From a virus: a stretch of DNA of 43,423 bases. This document shows, one piece after another, positions 31,691 through 39,392 of this stretch; position 1 is the stretch's first letter, and each line of letters opens with the position of its first letter. The position numbers and the translations under genes are program-made. The stretch spans positions 1-43,423 of IMG/VR virus record IMGVR_UViG_3300042691_043041, one strand, 5' to 3'. Below the pieces are notes generated by a model. That model was not told the DNA's origin, did no database searches, and saw only the letters and a list, made by a program, of their open reading frames with translations.

Positions 31691-32141
31691 CGCAATCCTG
31701 GATTCCGATACCTTCCTGATCAGGATGAACGCCGCCGCGTCGCGGATTCATCGAACGCTTGGCCAAGCACTTGCGGCGATGGCCGGAACGACGACGCCCG
31801 ATTTGCTAATTGGGGTAGCGCGGGAATTGACCGCTTATCGCGAGGAAGTGATTTCAATCCTCGATACTGCGAAAAGCAGCGGGGCTTACCGCAGCACGAT
31901 TATTGCCGCGCTGAAGGCCGAACTCGGCAGGGAATTTTCGCTGCAAGATGCCATTGCGGCGCATAATGCGGCGGTTCTCCAGGCACTTGGAGTGATCGCC
32001 AATTTGCTGAACACCAAACCTCGCGCATGGGGTGTTGATTCCGGGGCGTTGGTGCAACAAGCCGTGGCGTTCACGGCAGCGGAATCCACCCAAGTTGCGC
32101 AGAAACTCCAAGCGGTCAGAGCAACGATCGTCGGAGCGTAG
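31686..32141 (+). CDS. Helical hypothetical protein in the fibre cluster
   Basis: This is a 151-residue protein, almost entirely helical (AAASRIHRTLGQALAAMAG, ARELTAYREEVISILDTAKS, then AAESTQVAQKLQAVRATIVG). The start is uncertain. GTG 31686 has AGGA nine bases upstream. TTG 31668 would add six residues but has no ribosome-binding site. The helical, Ala/Gln-rich nature between fibre genes suggests a fibre chaperone or a coiled-coil virion component. No family was recognised. Confidence 0.6.
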   Translation: MFAILDSDTFLIRMNAAASRIHRTLGQALAAMAGTTTPDLLIGVARELTAYREEVISILDTAKSSGAYRSTIIAALKAELGREFSLQDAIAAHNAAVLQALGVIANLLNTKPRAWGVDSGALVQQAVAFTAAESTQVAQKLQAVRATIVGA

Positions 32142-32142
32142 C

Positions 32143-32811
32143 ATGGCCGTCGCTTGGGGCAGTCACTCGGTCACGGAACACTATGGATCGTCGCATACCG
32201 TGACGATGCCTTCCGGTATCGCGGCAGGGAATTTGCTGCTGCTGGCATCGGCGTCCTTGTCCGATGTGACTTCAACTCAGTCCGGGTGGACTCTGATTTA
32301 CCGAACTACCGGCGAAGATGTGTGGGGCTATGTAGAGGGGCTTCTTTACTGGAGAATCGCGACTGGCGGCGAGACTGACCTTGCTATGACCACAACGGAG
32401 GCTACCAGTTTTTCCGCCGCTGTGATCAGGATTACGGGCGCTTCGCAAATTTCTCCGATTCACGCATCAAATTCAGTCGGGCTATCCTCCCCACAAAACT
32501 ACATTGATTGCCCCGCGCTCACTCCAACGGTGAGCGATTGCGGCGGTTTTGCCGTCGCGCACACCTACTACGAGAAGCCGGACGGGTTTTCTGGCTCGCC
32601 GTATTCCTCGCAATTCTATTCGACTTGGGGCGCACACGAGGGAAATGGCTATCTTGGTGCTGCTTTCGGCGCCGCACCGGCGATTGGGGTCTCGACTGGT
32701 GTGAAGACATTCACAATGTCGAGCGGGAGCGGCGCCGGCGTTGTCGGCGGTCATGTTTTGATCGCGCCGCCGGCATCCGCCGTGCTTTCTGGAACCGGAC
32801 TGGTCTTGTGA
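32143..32811 (+). CDS. β-rich virion protein, possible fibre tip or adhesin
   Basis: This is a 222-residue protein of β-sandwich type: VAWGSHSVTEHYGSSHTVTM, then GIAAGNLLLLASASLSDVTS, SFSAAVIRITGASQISPIHA and GVKTFTMSSGSGAGVVGGHV. The pattern of alternating strands, a W-rich start and a Gly-rich end is common in jelly-roll phage surface proteins. The ATG at 32143 follows GGAG at six bases, two bases after the preceding stop. The function in adsorption is inferred from its place. Confidence 0.65.
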   Translation: MAVAWGSHSVTEHYGSSHTVTMPSGIAAGNLLLLASASLSDVTSTQSGWTLIYRTTGEDVWGYVEGLLYWRIATGGETDLAMTTTEATSFSAAVIRITGASQISPIHASNSVGLSSPQNYIDCPALTPTVSDCGGFAVAHTYYEKPDGFSGSPYSSQFYSTWGAHEGNGYLGAAFGAAPAIGVSTGVKTFTMSSGSGAGVVGGHVLIAPPASAVLSGTGLVL

Positions 32812-32821
32812 GGTAGTTACT

Positions 32822-33829
32822 ATGTCGTGGATTCTAAAGAAGATACAGCACGTTTCGCGCTACGACACTGCGGCAAATTTCTCGGCGGCGAACGCAACCT
32901 ATGCGGCCGGGGAGATCACGTGCGAGAGCGACACGAAGATTTTCAAGGTTCACGATGGGTCTACGGCTTACAACTCGGTCCCGGCGATTGGCGGGACCGG
33001 GAGCGCAACGCCGTCCGGGACCGGTGGTGTCCTGCAACGCACTGACAACGGTTCGACGTTGACAAGTGACACGCGGCTTGCGTGGGATAACACCGCTAAG
33101 TCGCTGAAACTCAGCCAAATTTCGTATGACATTCACGCAGCGGGCGCGGTAGCGTCGCCGTGGGTGGTGCCGGCGGCTCAGTTCTGTCCGATCATCACGG
33201 CGTCTGCCTCGACAGATTTAACCGTTCGCGTGCCGACGTCATTCACTCCGACGGCCGGAAAATACATGGAGTGGCTGTTGCGCATCACAAACAGCCACGC
33301 GTCGAACGTCATCCTGATCACGTTCGACACTGGCACCGGACAGTACTCGTACAGTTGGCGCCCGCCGACTCCAGAGATTCTCCCGTCACAGACACGGGAG
33401 TTTGTCATTGCTTGGACGGGCGCCGCGTTTGTGGTTCGCGGGCGTGATATTTCGCCATACGACATCAAGTGCTTTGTCGCCGGGGTACCGTCTGCTTCTA
33501 GCGTGATTTGGGAGGAATATATTCACGCCGGGGGTGGTAGTAACCCTGGGATTATCGTGCCGTTCAACTTGGCTGATGTTGGCACGACGACGCTAGCCAC
33601 TGCGCCAAGTGGCGGGAGTGTCGCGTTCTCGATTCAGCGGCAACCGTCTGGAAGTGGAACATTCACTGAGTTCGGCACGTGTACGTTTGCCAGCGGAAAT
33701 GCTTGGTCTACTTGGTCTTTCCCGAGCGGACGGGTGCAGTTCTATCACGGCGACGTGCTGCGGATTCAAGCGCCGTCGAATCTGTACAGCGCCGCGGGGC
33801 TGCGGTTCATCATGCGCGCCGTTGTTTAG
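32822..33829 (+). CDS. Tail fibre protein 3 with GEI..DT..DG attachment motif
   Basis: This is a 335-residue protein. The N-terminal 60 residues (VSRYDTAANFSAANATYAAG, then EITCESDTKIFKVHDGSTAY) form the small domain found at the start of many phage fibres and hyaluronidases, and similar to the Mtd N-terminal domain. After a Gly/Thr linker come β-rich domains (RVPTSFTPTAGKYMEWLLRI, RPPTPEILPSQTREFVIAWT, GRVQFYHGDVLRIQAPSNLY). No catalytic motif was seen. It probably binds a surface structure or anchors the following tailspike. Confidence 0.72.
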   Translation: MSWILKKIQHVSRYDTAANFSAANATYAAGEITCESDTKIFKVHDGSTAYNSVPAIGGTGSATPSGTGGVLQRTDNGSTLTSDTRLAWDNTAKSLKLSQISYDIHAAGAVASPWVVPAAQFCPIITASASTDLTVRVPTSFTPTAGKYMEWLLRITNSHASNVILITFDTGTGQYSYSWRPPTPEILPSQTREFVIAWTGAAFVVRGRDISPYDIKCFVAGVPSASSVIWEEYIHAGGGSNPGIIVPFNLADVGTTTLATAPSGGSVAFSIQRQPSGSGTFTEFGTCTFASGNAWSTWSFPSGRVQFYHGDVLRIQAPSNLYSAAGLRFIMRAVV

Positions 33830-33840
33830 GGTGGCTTGAC

Positions 33841-36093
33841 ATGTTTCGGATGCTGGCTGGTCAGATTCCATCCCGCCCTATCGGAGTGGCACTAGACGCT
33901 AGCGGCGGGGTGACTCCGCCGCCGCCGCCGCCGGCCGGAACCGGCATGAAACTGGTCGGCTTCGCCGACAACTCGCAGCTGCAGAGTCTGCTCGGCGCAC
34001 GTCAGCTGGACGGGACTCTCTGGCACTCTCCGAACGATTCTTGGGAAAACGCCGCCGCGTCGGCGGCGGTTCCGCCGATCGCCGGCAAGAAATACAACAT
34101 AACCACCCTGCGGACGTGGCTAGCCTCTGTCGAGGCTGGGTACAGTCCTTCTAACAACTCCATTGTCGCGTTGCATCAGCGAGTGGTGAACGGCGAGTTT
34201 GACGCGGGGATTACTGGCCAGTGTAACGCCATTGCTTCGCACACACCGGACTGCTACCTGTACATATTCCACGAATTCAACGGCGGCTGGTTTTCGCAGT
34301 ACGCTGGGTGGAGTCCGACGGTCTGGATTCAGATGTTCCGCCATGTCGCGCAGCTCGCTAAGAGCGTAAACCCGAGATTCAAGATCGTGTGGGCGCCGAG
34401 CTGGAATTACATTCCAAACTGGGCGTCGAATACCAGCGCTCCCGCCGATTTGGCTTCGTACTGGCCGGGCGACGATGTCGTAGATTTTGCGGGGCTCGAC
34501 TGGTACTGCGGCGGCGACGACACGCCAGCGGCGCGCTGGAACGCGGCCATGACGCATTCGTGGGGTGCGCGCGCCGTCGCAGATTTTGGCGCGGCGCACG
34601 GCAAGACGTGCGTCTATCCTGAGTGGGGCCTCTGGGGTACTGACGATCCCTACTGGATCGAACAATCCTACTATTTTTTTCTCGAAACACACGCCGAAGC
34701 TGTCTGCTACTTCAATATTGATGCTTCGGACGGCAGTCATCACCTGTCGCACTATCCACAGAGCGCGGCCAAGTATGGCCAGCTGTTCTCGCAGGTTCCG
34801 CCGGTATCAGAGACGCCTGTTCCTCCGCCGACTGGCGCTGTCGGCCCGCTATACGTGGACGGTAGAATTCTGCGCTACAAATCTGATGGGGCGCCGTTTC
34901 TCTGGATCGCCGACACCAATTGGTGCTGCTGGCGACAGTCGAATTCTAGCTACACGTCGTATCTAGCCACCCGAGTGGCGCAGAAGTTCAGTGTCATTCA
35001 AGCGTTCGTGTACGTGTCCAACTCATACTGGCCGGACTATTCCAGGAAATCCTATGACGGTTCCTATCCGTTCAACGGGGGCAATCCGTTGAGCTGGAAC
35101 ATGAACTACTGGAATATTCTCAAGGCGCGCGCGCAAGAAACGTCTGACAGCGGGCTGTTCTTCTGCCTAATGTGCGGCTGCCCCGGTCGGTCGGAAGAGG
35201 ACTGGAAACTGTACGGTACTACAGACGCTTACAACTGGGGCTACATGCTGGGGGCGCATTTTCGCGGGATTCCCGGCATGATGTTTGGGCTGACGCTGGA
35301 TCGGCACGCAGACTACAGCGATCACTGGGGGATTGCCGAGTTTCGGGCGGAGGCAGAAGGAATCGCGGACGGTTGGAACGGCGCCGCGCAGAATTTCAAC
35401 GGGAGCGCAGACTACTCGACAGTGTTCATCACTCTGCACCCAAGTGGCGACAGTCGATCGACTGGCGCTTACTGGAACACCGAGCCGAGCAACTACATGA
35501 ACGCTCACCAAGAGTGGGGCCGCCCAGATAATATCTATGGGGTAGCGATCGGAGACTACAATCGATCGCCCAACAGGCCGTCCGCTATGGTCGAAGGAAT
35601 CTACGAGTCCGTAGACTCAAATAATGACTATGGCATTTATGTCTCACCGCTGGTGATCAACCAGCAAGCTATGCACAACTTGTTTGCGCGCGCAGGTGTC
35701 ACGTACGGATACTGGCTGCACTGGTTCGACATTTGGAATGGCGACCAAGCAAACGCAGCGGGTGCGTGGAACATGAGCCGAATTTCCAATTGGGTGCGGT
35801 CGCGCCCGTGGTACACGTGGATTCCCGATCAGAGCATAATCACGTCCGGGGAAGGATCGGGGACAACGCGGAAAGTGGCGGTTCGGAATCCTGATAACCT
35901 AACTTGGCACGTCTATTTCCCTAACGGGAGTGGATCGGCCACCCTGAATCTCGACAAGCTGGGATCGGGCGCGTCCGTGACTGGTACTTGGTGGAATCCA
36001 AGTAACGACGAGACGCAAGGAGCTGGGACATACTCGGGCAGTAGGTCATATTCCTGTCCCTATTCTGACGGGATACTAACGCTCACGAGGTAA
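33841..36093 (+). CDS. Two-enzyme tailspike depolymerase: GH26-like plus DUF4038-like glycosidase
   Basis: This is a 750-residue protein. Residues 1-30 are a short attachment part ending in a poly-Pro linker. Residues 36-320 resemble GH26 β-mannanases: CYLYIFHEFNGGWF carries the acid/base Glu (E145), RFKIVWAPSWN and VVDFAGLDWYCGG follow, and VYPEWGLWG holds the likely nucleophile (E261). A second Pro-rich linker (about 322-334) leads to a DUF4038/apiosidase-like TIM barrel: YVDGRILRYKSDGAPFLWIA, DTNWCCW, GLTLDRHADYSDHWGI, and a β-rich end. So it may cleave two linkages of one host polysaccharide. The ATG at 33841 is chosen because the upstream extension overlaps the fibre 3 gene. Confidence 0.78.
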   Translation: MFRMLAGQIPSRPIGVALDASGGVTPPPPPPAGTGMKLVGFADNSQLQSLLGARQLDGTLWHSPNDSWENAAASAAVPPIAGKKYNITTLRTWLASVEAGYSPSNNSIVALHQRVVNGEFDAGITGQCNAIASHTPDCYLYIFHEFNGGWFSQYAGWSPTVWIQMFRHVAQLAKSVNPRFKIVWAPSWNYIPNWASNTSAPADLASYWPGDDVVDFAGLDWYCGGDDTPAARWNAAMTHSWGARAVADFGAAHGKTCVYPEWGLWGTDDPYWIEQSYYFFLETHAEAVCYFNIDASDGSHHLSHYPQSAAKYGQLFSQVPPVSETPVPPPTGAVGPLYVDGRILRYKSDGAPFLWIADTNWCCWRQSNSSYTSYLATRVAQKFSVIQAFVYVSNSYWPDYSRKSYDGSYPFNGGNPLSWNMNYWNILKARAQETSDSGLFFCLMCGCPGRSEEDWKLYGTTDAYNWGYMLGAHFRGIPGMMFGLTLDRHADYSDHWGIAEFRAEAEGIADGWNGAAQNFNGSADYSTVFITLHPSGDSRSTGAYWNTEPSNYMNAHQEWGRPDNIYGVAIGDYNRSPNRPSAMVEGIYESVDSNNDYGIYVSPLVINQQAMHNLFARAGVTYGYWLHWFDIWNGDQANAAGAWNMSRISNWVRSRPWYTWIPDQSIITSGEGSGTTRKVAVRNPDNLTWHVYFPNGSGSATLNLDKLGSGASVTGTWWNPSNDETQGAGTYSGSRSYSCPYSDGILTLTR

Positions 36094-36095
36094 CG

Positions 36096-36485
36096 GTGCA
36101 GAAACAAACACCAGTTCCGGCGTCGCAAGCGCTTGAGGATGAAGGGAGATTCGGCGGTCATTCGTGCGATGAGCACAGCGCGCGCTTAGCTGCTCAGAAT
36201 AATGAGGTTCTACGCGCGATTAAGCTCCTAGAGGACGCACTTAACGCGCATCTCCGAGAGGCGCGCGACTGGCAAAGAAAAACAGAAGAAATGTTTACAG
36301 CTAGCCTTGATGTTAACTTGCACGACACGCGGACATGGGTCCGGTTGGCTAATGAGCACGCCCCGCTAAGAGCCTTGAACGAGGCTATCCAAAGTGGGCT
36401 TCGGGTTGTGATTACATTAACGATCGCATCCGGTGCGCTGCTTATCGCGACGCATTGGGCGGCTATCAGCGAGGTTGTGAAATGA
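36096..36485 (+). CDS. Small membrane protein with one C-terminal transmembrane helix
   Basis: This is a 129-residue protein starting at GTG. It is hydrophilic and helical (LAAQNNEVLRAIKLLEDALN, then REARDWQRKTEEMF), with one transmembrane helix near the C-terminus (VVITLTIASGALLIATHWAA). It stands first in the lysis cluster and overlaps the next small gene by 4 bp. It may be a holin partner, antiholin or spanin-like protein. No lipobox or N-terminal signal was seen, so the exact role is open. Confidence 0.65.
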   Translation: MQKQTPVPASQALEDEGRFGGHSCDEHSARLAAQNNEVLRAIKLLEDALNAHLREARDWQRKTEEMFTASLDVNLHDTRTWVRLANEHAPLRALNEAIQSGLRVVITLTIASGALLIATHWAAISEVVK

Positions 36486-36595
36486 GTCAGGTCATGCAGA
36501 GTGTGCAGGAGATAAAAACGTTGACTACCGTTCTTCAGGTACTGGCCGCGCTCGTTTGGTTCATGCTTGGTTATGCTACAGCACAGCTTTTCTGA
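36482..36595 (+). CDS. Tiny membrane protein, 37 residues
   Basis: It starts in an ATGA overlap. The start MSQVMQSVQEIKTLTT is polar and the rest is one transmembrane helix (VLQVLAALVWFMLGYATA). Too short for automated gene finders. It lies in the lysis cluster and overlaps the next tiny gene by 23 bp in another frame. It could be part of a holin/antiholin set. Confidence 0.55.
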   Translation: MSQVMQSVQEIKTLTTVLQVLAALVWFMLGYATAQLF

Positions 36596-36686
36596 GGACG
36601 ACGAAAGAGTCGGTCGGATGCTGGCGAACGCCATGAGGATCGCCGCGGTTGGCGCGGGGATTTTATTCGCCGTGGTGGTCTGGTAA
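36573..36686 (+). CDS. Second tiny membrane protein, 37 residues, overlapping the first
   Basis: It starts at ATG 36573 inside the first tiny gene. The sequence is charged first (LQHSFSEDDERVGRML), then a transmembrane helix (MRIAAVGAGILFAVVVW). Equal length and arrangement suggest a functional pair. No clear ribosome-binding site, so translation may depend on coupling. An alternative is that only one of the two frames is used. Confidence 0.45.
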   Translation: MLQHSFSEDDERVGRMLANAMRIAAVGAGILFAVVVW

Positions 36687-36703
36687 ATGGGAGTGAGGCG
36701 GCT

Positions 36704-37168
36704 GTGATTGCGCTTGTTTCTATCGTCGTTGGATTCCTGGGCTCTATTGTCCCTAAGCTCTTGGAGCTGTTCTCAGATTCCCGCGACAAGCGTCACGAGT
36801 TGGAGATCATGGATCGCCAAATCGAGATGCAGCGAATCGGCCATTCGCAGCGGCTGGAGGCGATTCAGGCTCAAGCGGACGCGGGGGAACTTGCGGCGCT
36901 TTTGGAGCATGATTCGTCCCTGGAAACTGACAGCGGGTTCATTCAGAATTTGCGGGCGTCCGTCCGGCCGGCGCTAACGTACGCATTCTTTACACTTTTT
37001 TGCGGCGTGAAAATCGCCGCGCTCGTTGTCGGCGTGCGAACGGAAGTTCCGCTGGCCGGGCTATTGCTGATCGTTTGGGATGAATACACCGCGGCGTTGT
37101 TCTCGGCGATTATCAGTTTCTGGTTCGGGCGCCGGGTGTTCGAGAAGGGACGCCGCGATGGTCTCTGA
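36704..37168 (+). CDS. Holin of the 3TM (GTA-type) family
   Basis: This is a 154-residue protein. The N-terminal hydrophobic segment IALVSIVVGFLGSIVPKLLE is followed by a charged helix (DRQIEMQRIGHSQRLEAIQA), then RASVRPALTYAFFTLFCGVK, a hydrophobic stretch, and TAALFSAIISFWFGRRVFEK. This layout, with RPxxxY and the final FWFGxR, is typical of the 3TM holins found in phages and gene transfer agents. It makes the inner-membrane lesion that releases the lysozyme. GTG start. It overlaps the lysozyme gene by 11 bp. Confidence 0.82.
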   Translation: MIALVSIVVGFLGSIVPKLLELFSDSRDKRHELEIMDRQIEMQRIGHSQRLEAIQAQADAGELAALLEHDSSLETDSGFIQNLRASVRPALTYAFFTLFCGVKIAALVVGVRTEVPLAGLLLIVWDEYTAALFSAIISFWFGRRVFEKGRRDGL

Positions 37169-37733
37169 CGAAATGGCCAATAAAATCAAGGTGTTCGAGG
37201 GGTTGCGCCGACAACCCTATCTGTGCCCTGGGAATTATTGGACGGTTGGTTATGGTCACGCGCTTGGAACGGGGAAGCCGGGCGCGATTCGCGCGCAAGA
37301 GATCAGGAATCGGGGCGGGGTCAGCGATGACGAAATCGCCGCAATGTTTGCGGCGGATTTGCGGATCAGCGAACGTGCCGTTGCGCGGCTGATTAAACGC
37401 GCGCTGAAGCAGCGGGAATTGGATGCCCTGGCGTCGTTTACGTTCAATTTAGGGAGCGGGGCGCTGGAACGCTCGACTCTTCGAATGCGCGTAAATCGAG
37501 GCGAACCGGCGGCCGCGGTTCGCCGGGAGTTCTTGCGCTGGGTGCACAGCAATGGTAAGGTGCTGCCCGGACTCGTGATTAGGCGAAAAGTTGAGGCCAA
37601 TCACTATGAAGGGCGCGCGGGTGCTGAGGAAACAATTCCGGCACCGGCGCCGCGGCCAAAACCGCCGCAACCCGCGTTTACCTGGAAGTGGTTGTGGGAG
37701 TCCATCGTTGCCGGACTGAGGAAACCAAAGTGA
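37158..37733 (+). CDS. Endolysin: GH24 (T4-type) lysozyme
   Basis: This is a 191-residue muramidase that cleaves the glycan backbone of peptidoglycan. The catalytic Glu lies in KIKVFEGLRRQPYLCP, followed by the active-site segment WTVGYGHALGTG. The helical lobe is LDALASFTFNLGSGALERST and GLVIRRKVEANHYEGR. A Pro-rich tail (APAPRPKPPQPAF) and a short amphipathic basic helix (TWKWLWESIVAGLRKPK) extend it; the helix could disturb the outer membrane. No N-terminal signal-arrest sequence, so it depends on the holin. The ATG at 37158 gives the normal family start. Confidence 0.9.
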   Translation: MVSDEMANKIKVFEGLRRQPYLCPGNYWTVGYGHALGTGKPGAIRAQEIRNRGGVSDDEIAAMFAADLRISERAVARLIKRALKQRELDALASFTFNLGSGALERSTLRMRVNRGEPAAAVRREFLRWVHSNGKVLPGLVIRRKVEANHYEGRAGAEETIPAPAPRPKPPQPAFTWKWLWESIVAGLRKPK

Positions 37734-38101
37734 AACAGTTGCACTATCCGTTGCCGATTGGGAGAGCGCTGCAAGGCAAGCTTGTTGCTTTTAACGGCGA
37801 CGTTCCCGTTGCGGGCGTCGCGTATTCGATGACGATTATCGCGGACGACGCGATGCACCTTGCTGCGCGCATCGATTATTTGGACGCGGGCGCGATCTTG
37901 TCCATTTCCGCCGCCGCGCCCGGCACCGGGACAATCAAGATTGTTCCGCATAGCGTCGAGGACGCCATGTTGATTCTGAAAATCGAGGCGATGAATCCAA
38001 TCACCGCGGTCGATTTCGTCGATGTTGTCGAAACTTCTCTTGACGAGGTTGGACTCGTCCCCGCACCGGGCGATGATCCCGACGCCCCCTTAGGAGCATA
38101 A
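37730..38101 (+). CDS. Hypothetical protein at the end of the lysis operon
   Basis: This is a 123-residue protein starting in a GTGA overlap with the lysozyme gene. It is β-rich (GKLVAFNGDVPVAGVAYSMT, then GTGTIKIVPHSVEDAMLILK) and ends with an acidic, Pro-rich tail (VPAPGDDPDAPLGA). No signal peptide or transmembrane helix. No family was recognised. It is the last gene before a strong terminator, so it belongs to the late transcript. Confidence 0.6.
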   Translation: MKQLHYPLPIGRALQGKLVAFNGDVPVAGVAYSMTIIADDAMHLAARIDYLDAGAILSISAAAPGTGTIKIVPHSVEDAMLILKIEAMNPITAVDFVDVVETSLDEVGLVPAPGDDPDAPLGA

Positions 38102-38159
38102 TCCGGACCGGAGTCGCCAAGCGCCTAATGCTAGTGGCCAAGGATATGTTGCGACTCCC

Positions 38160-38192
38160 AGCGCCCGGCGGTCTACCGATCGCCGGGCGCTT
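38160..38192 (+). terminator. Intrinsic terminator of the late (structural/lysis) transcript
   Basis: AGCGCCCGGCG (38160-38170) pairs perfectly with CGCCGGGCGCT (38181-38191), an 11-bp stem with a 10-base loop, followed by TCGTCTTT. It lies 60 bp after the last lysis-cluster gene, where rightward late genes meet the leftward operon. Confidence 0.75.
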
Positions 38193-38210
38193 CGTCTTTG
38201 GGGCTGGTTC

Positions 38211-38345
38211 CAAAATTGCGGCGGTTTTGCCGCGCGGGAGCGCGGCGGTCAGATGTGGGCGAACAAGGGAAGGTCGGAAAGGTCCGAAATTGCGGCGGTT
38301 TTCGCCTCGGATTCCGCCTCTAAGGCGGCTTGGTCACTGACCAAG
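38211..38345. repeat. Two motif copies with self-complementary flanks and a 17-bp palindrome
   Basis: The 343 bases from 38102 to 38444 have no convincing gene. Two copies of TTGCGGCGGTTTT lie at 38216 and 38290, both with complementary flanks (CAAAA/TTTTG and CGAAA/TTTCG). Between them is another hairpin (GCCGCGC-GGGA-GCGCGGC). CTTGGTCACTGACCAAG at 38329-38345 is a perfect 8-1-8 palindrome, like an operator or a two-way terminator for the converging transcripts. Confidence 0.6.
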
Positions 38346-38444
38346 TTCGGCTGCGGGGCCGGGCTCGCCGGCCGGGGCTGGTTTTTGGCTGCGATTTGGC
38401 CGCTTTCCGCGGTTAGGCGATAGTCCATGGCGTTCCTCTTGCTG

Positions 38445-39170
38445 CTAGGTGCTCAGGCACCATTCATGGTAGAGGTCGGATAGGAATTTCTTCTCCATTT
38501 TGCGCAACGCGCGCTTATGGAGGTGCACCCTAGACAGTCCTGGATATCGTTCCAGGATCTTGGTTTTCTGATCACGGTAATATTCGGCATACGGTCCGCC
38601 AGTTCGGACCATTGTTGCGCCAATTGAGTGCATGAGCGCTCGCCGATGCGGCGAATACCCCATGACTTGCGCGAGCCGTGGATCTGTAGATCGGCGTTGG
38701 CACACGCTTTTGCCTTCGTGCACCACAAGCCCAAGGCCGAATCGTTTCCATAGCGCGGCCTCGTTGCGGTATTCGGCAAGATCGCCGGCGCCCGCGATTA
38801 TTGCGCCAAGTGAGACTTCGCCGATTCCGCGCATCGACGCTGCCCAATACCAAACCGGGAGTCTATGGACTAAGCTCTTGATTTCTTTCTCAAGTTCGGC
38901 GATCGGCGCCTTGAGTATGTCACGCGCCGCGGAAAGCGCCGGATAGGCGGCTTCGGCCGCGGCGATCGCCTCGGGAGACACAACGCCCGTTGTGTCCGAA
39001 ATCACTTCTCCGGTATCTTGGACGCGAGTGCGCGCAAGGCCACGTGCCTTGGCCTTTAGCTGCAAGGTCAGGTTTGTTCTGGCCTTGACCAGCGCTTTTC
39101 TGTGGTTGGACGCCGCCGTGATTTCCTCGATCAGCTCCGGAACGGGGCTGATTCTAATCCCATGACTCAT
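38445..39170 (-). CDS. Stand-alone IS110-type C-terminal (Transposase_20-like) protein
   Basis: This is a 241-residue protein on the minus strand. The C-terminal 130 residues match the IS110/IS116/IS902 C-terminal domain: MRGIGEVSLGAIIAGAGDLA, then YRNEAALWKRFGLGLVVHEG, MGYSPHRRALMHSIGATMVR. The first 110 residues are helical (HRKALVKARTNLTLQLKAKA) and lack the DEDD RuvC-like domain that starts IS110 transposases. It is therefore not a simple transposase. I recall a family of such phage and prophage proteins of unknown role. It is the last gene of a leftward operon. No IS ends were seen. A structure-specific DNA-binding role is plausible but is inference. Confidence 0.7.
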   Translation of the reverse strand: MSHGIRISPVPELIEEITAASNHRKALVKARTNLTLQLKAKARGLARTRVQDTGEVISDTTGVVSPEAIAAAEAAYPALSAARDILKAPIAELEKEIKSLVHRLPVWYWAASMRGIGEVSLGAIIAGAGDLAEYRNEAALWKRFGLGLVVHEGKSVCQRRSTDPRLAQVMGYSPHRRALMHSIGATMVRTGGPYAEYYRDQKTKILERYPGLSRVHLHKRALRKMEKKFLSDLYHEWCLST

Positions 39171-39182
39171 GGCGAAGTGCTC

Positions 39183-39392
39183 TTATTCTTCGCGCCATAT
39201 TTCGAAGTCGATCAGTTCCCCACCATTTCTGTTGAATCCTTGCAGGCCAAAGATGAGCACTTTGGAGTCTGGAGTCTGGACTCCAAAATCGTAGCCAAGC
39301 ATCCGAGAGCGGAAACGCAACCGGCTAGCGGACCATTGCGGCGCTAGTGTCTGCGTTTCTTTGCCGTCGTGCATACAGAAGATATTCTTCAC
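39183..39392 (-). CDS. Small KNI..DGKE protein, paralogue 2
   Basis: This is a 69-residue protein. Start GTG (39392) in a GTGA overlap with the upstream gene's stop. The N-terminus VKNIFCMHDGKE parallels MKNILRVQDGKE of the neighbouring gene, so the two arose by duplication. After that come WSASRLRFRSRMLGYDFGVQ and the end GELIDFEIWREE. A TTG two codons earlier is an alternative start. The basic middle and acidic end suggest a small β-rich protein. No family was recognised. Confidence 0.55.
   Translation of the reverse strand: MKNIFCMHDGKETQTLAPQWSASRLRFRSRMLGYDFGVQTPDSKVLIFGLQGFNRNGGELIDFEIWREE

Noticed and set aside
32822-33829. Diversity-generating retroelement target (Mtd-like N-terminus)
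   Set aside because: The N-terminal motif is similar, but there is no reverse transcriptase, no template repeat and no C-type lectin end in the window.
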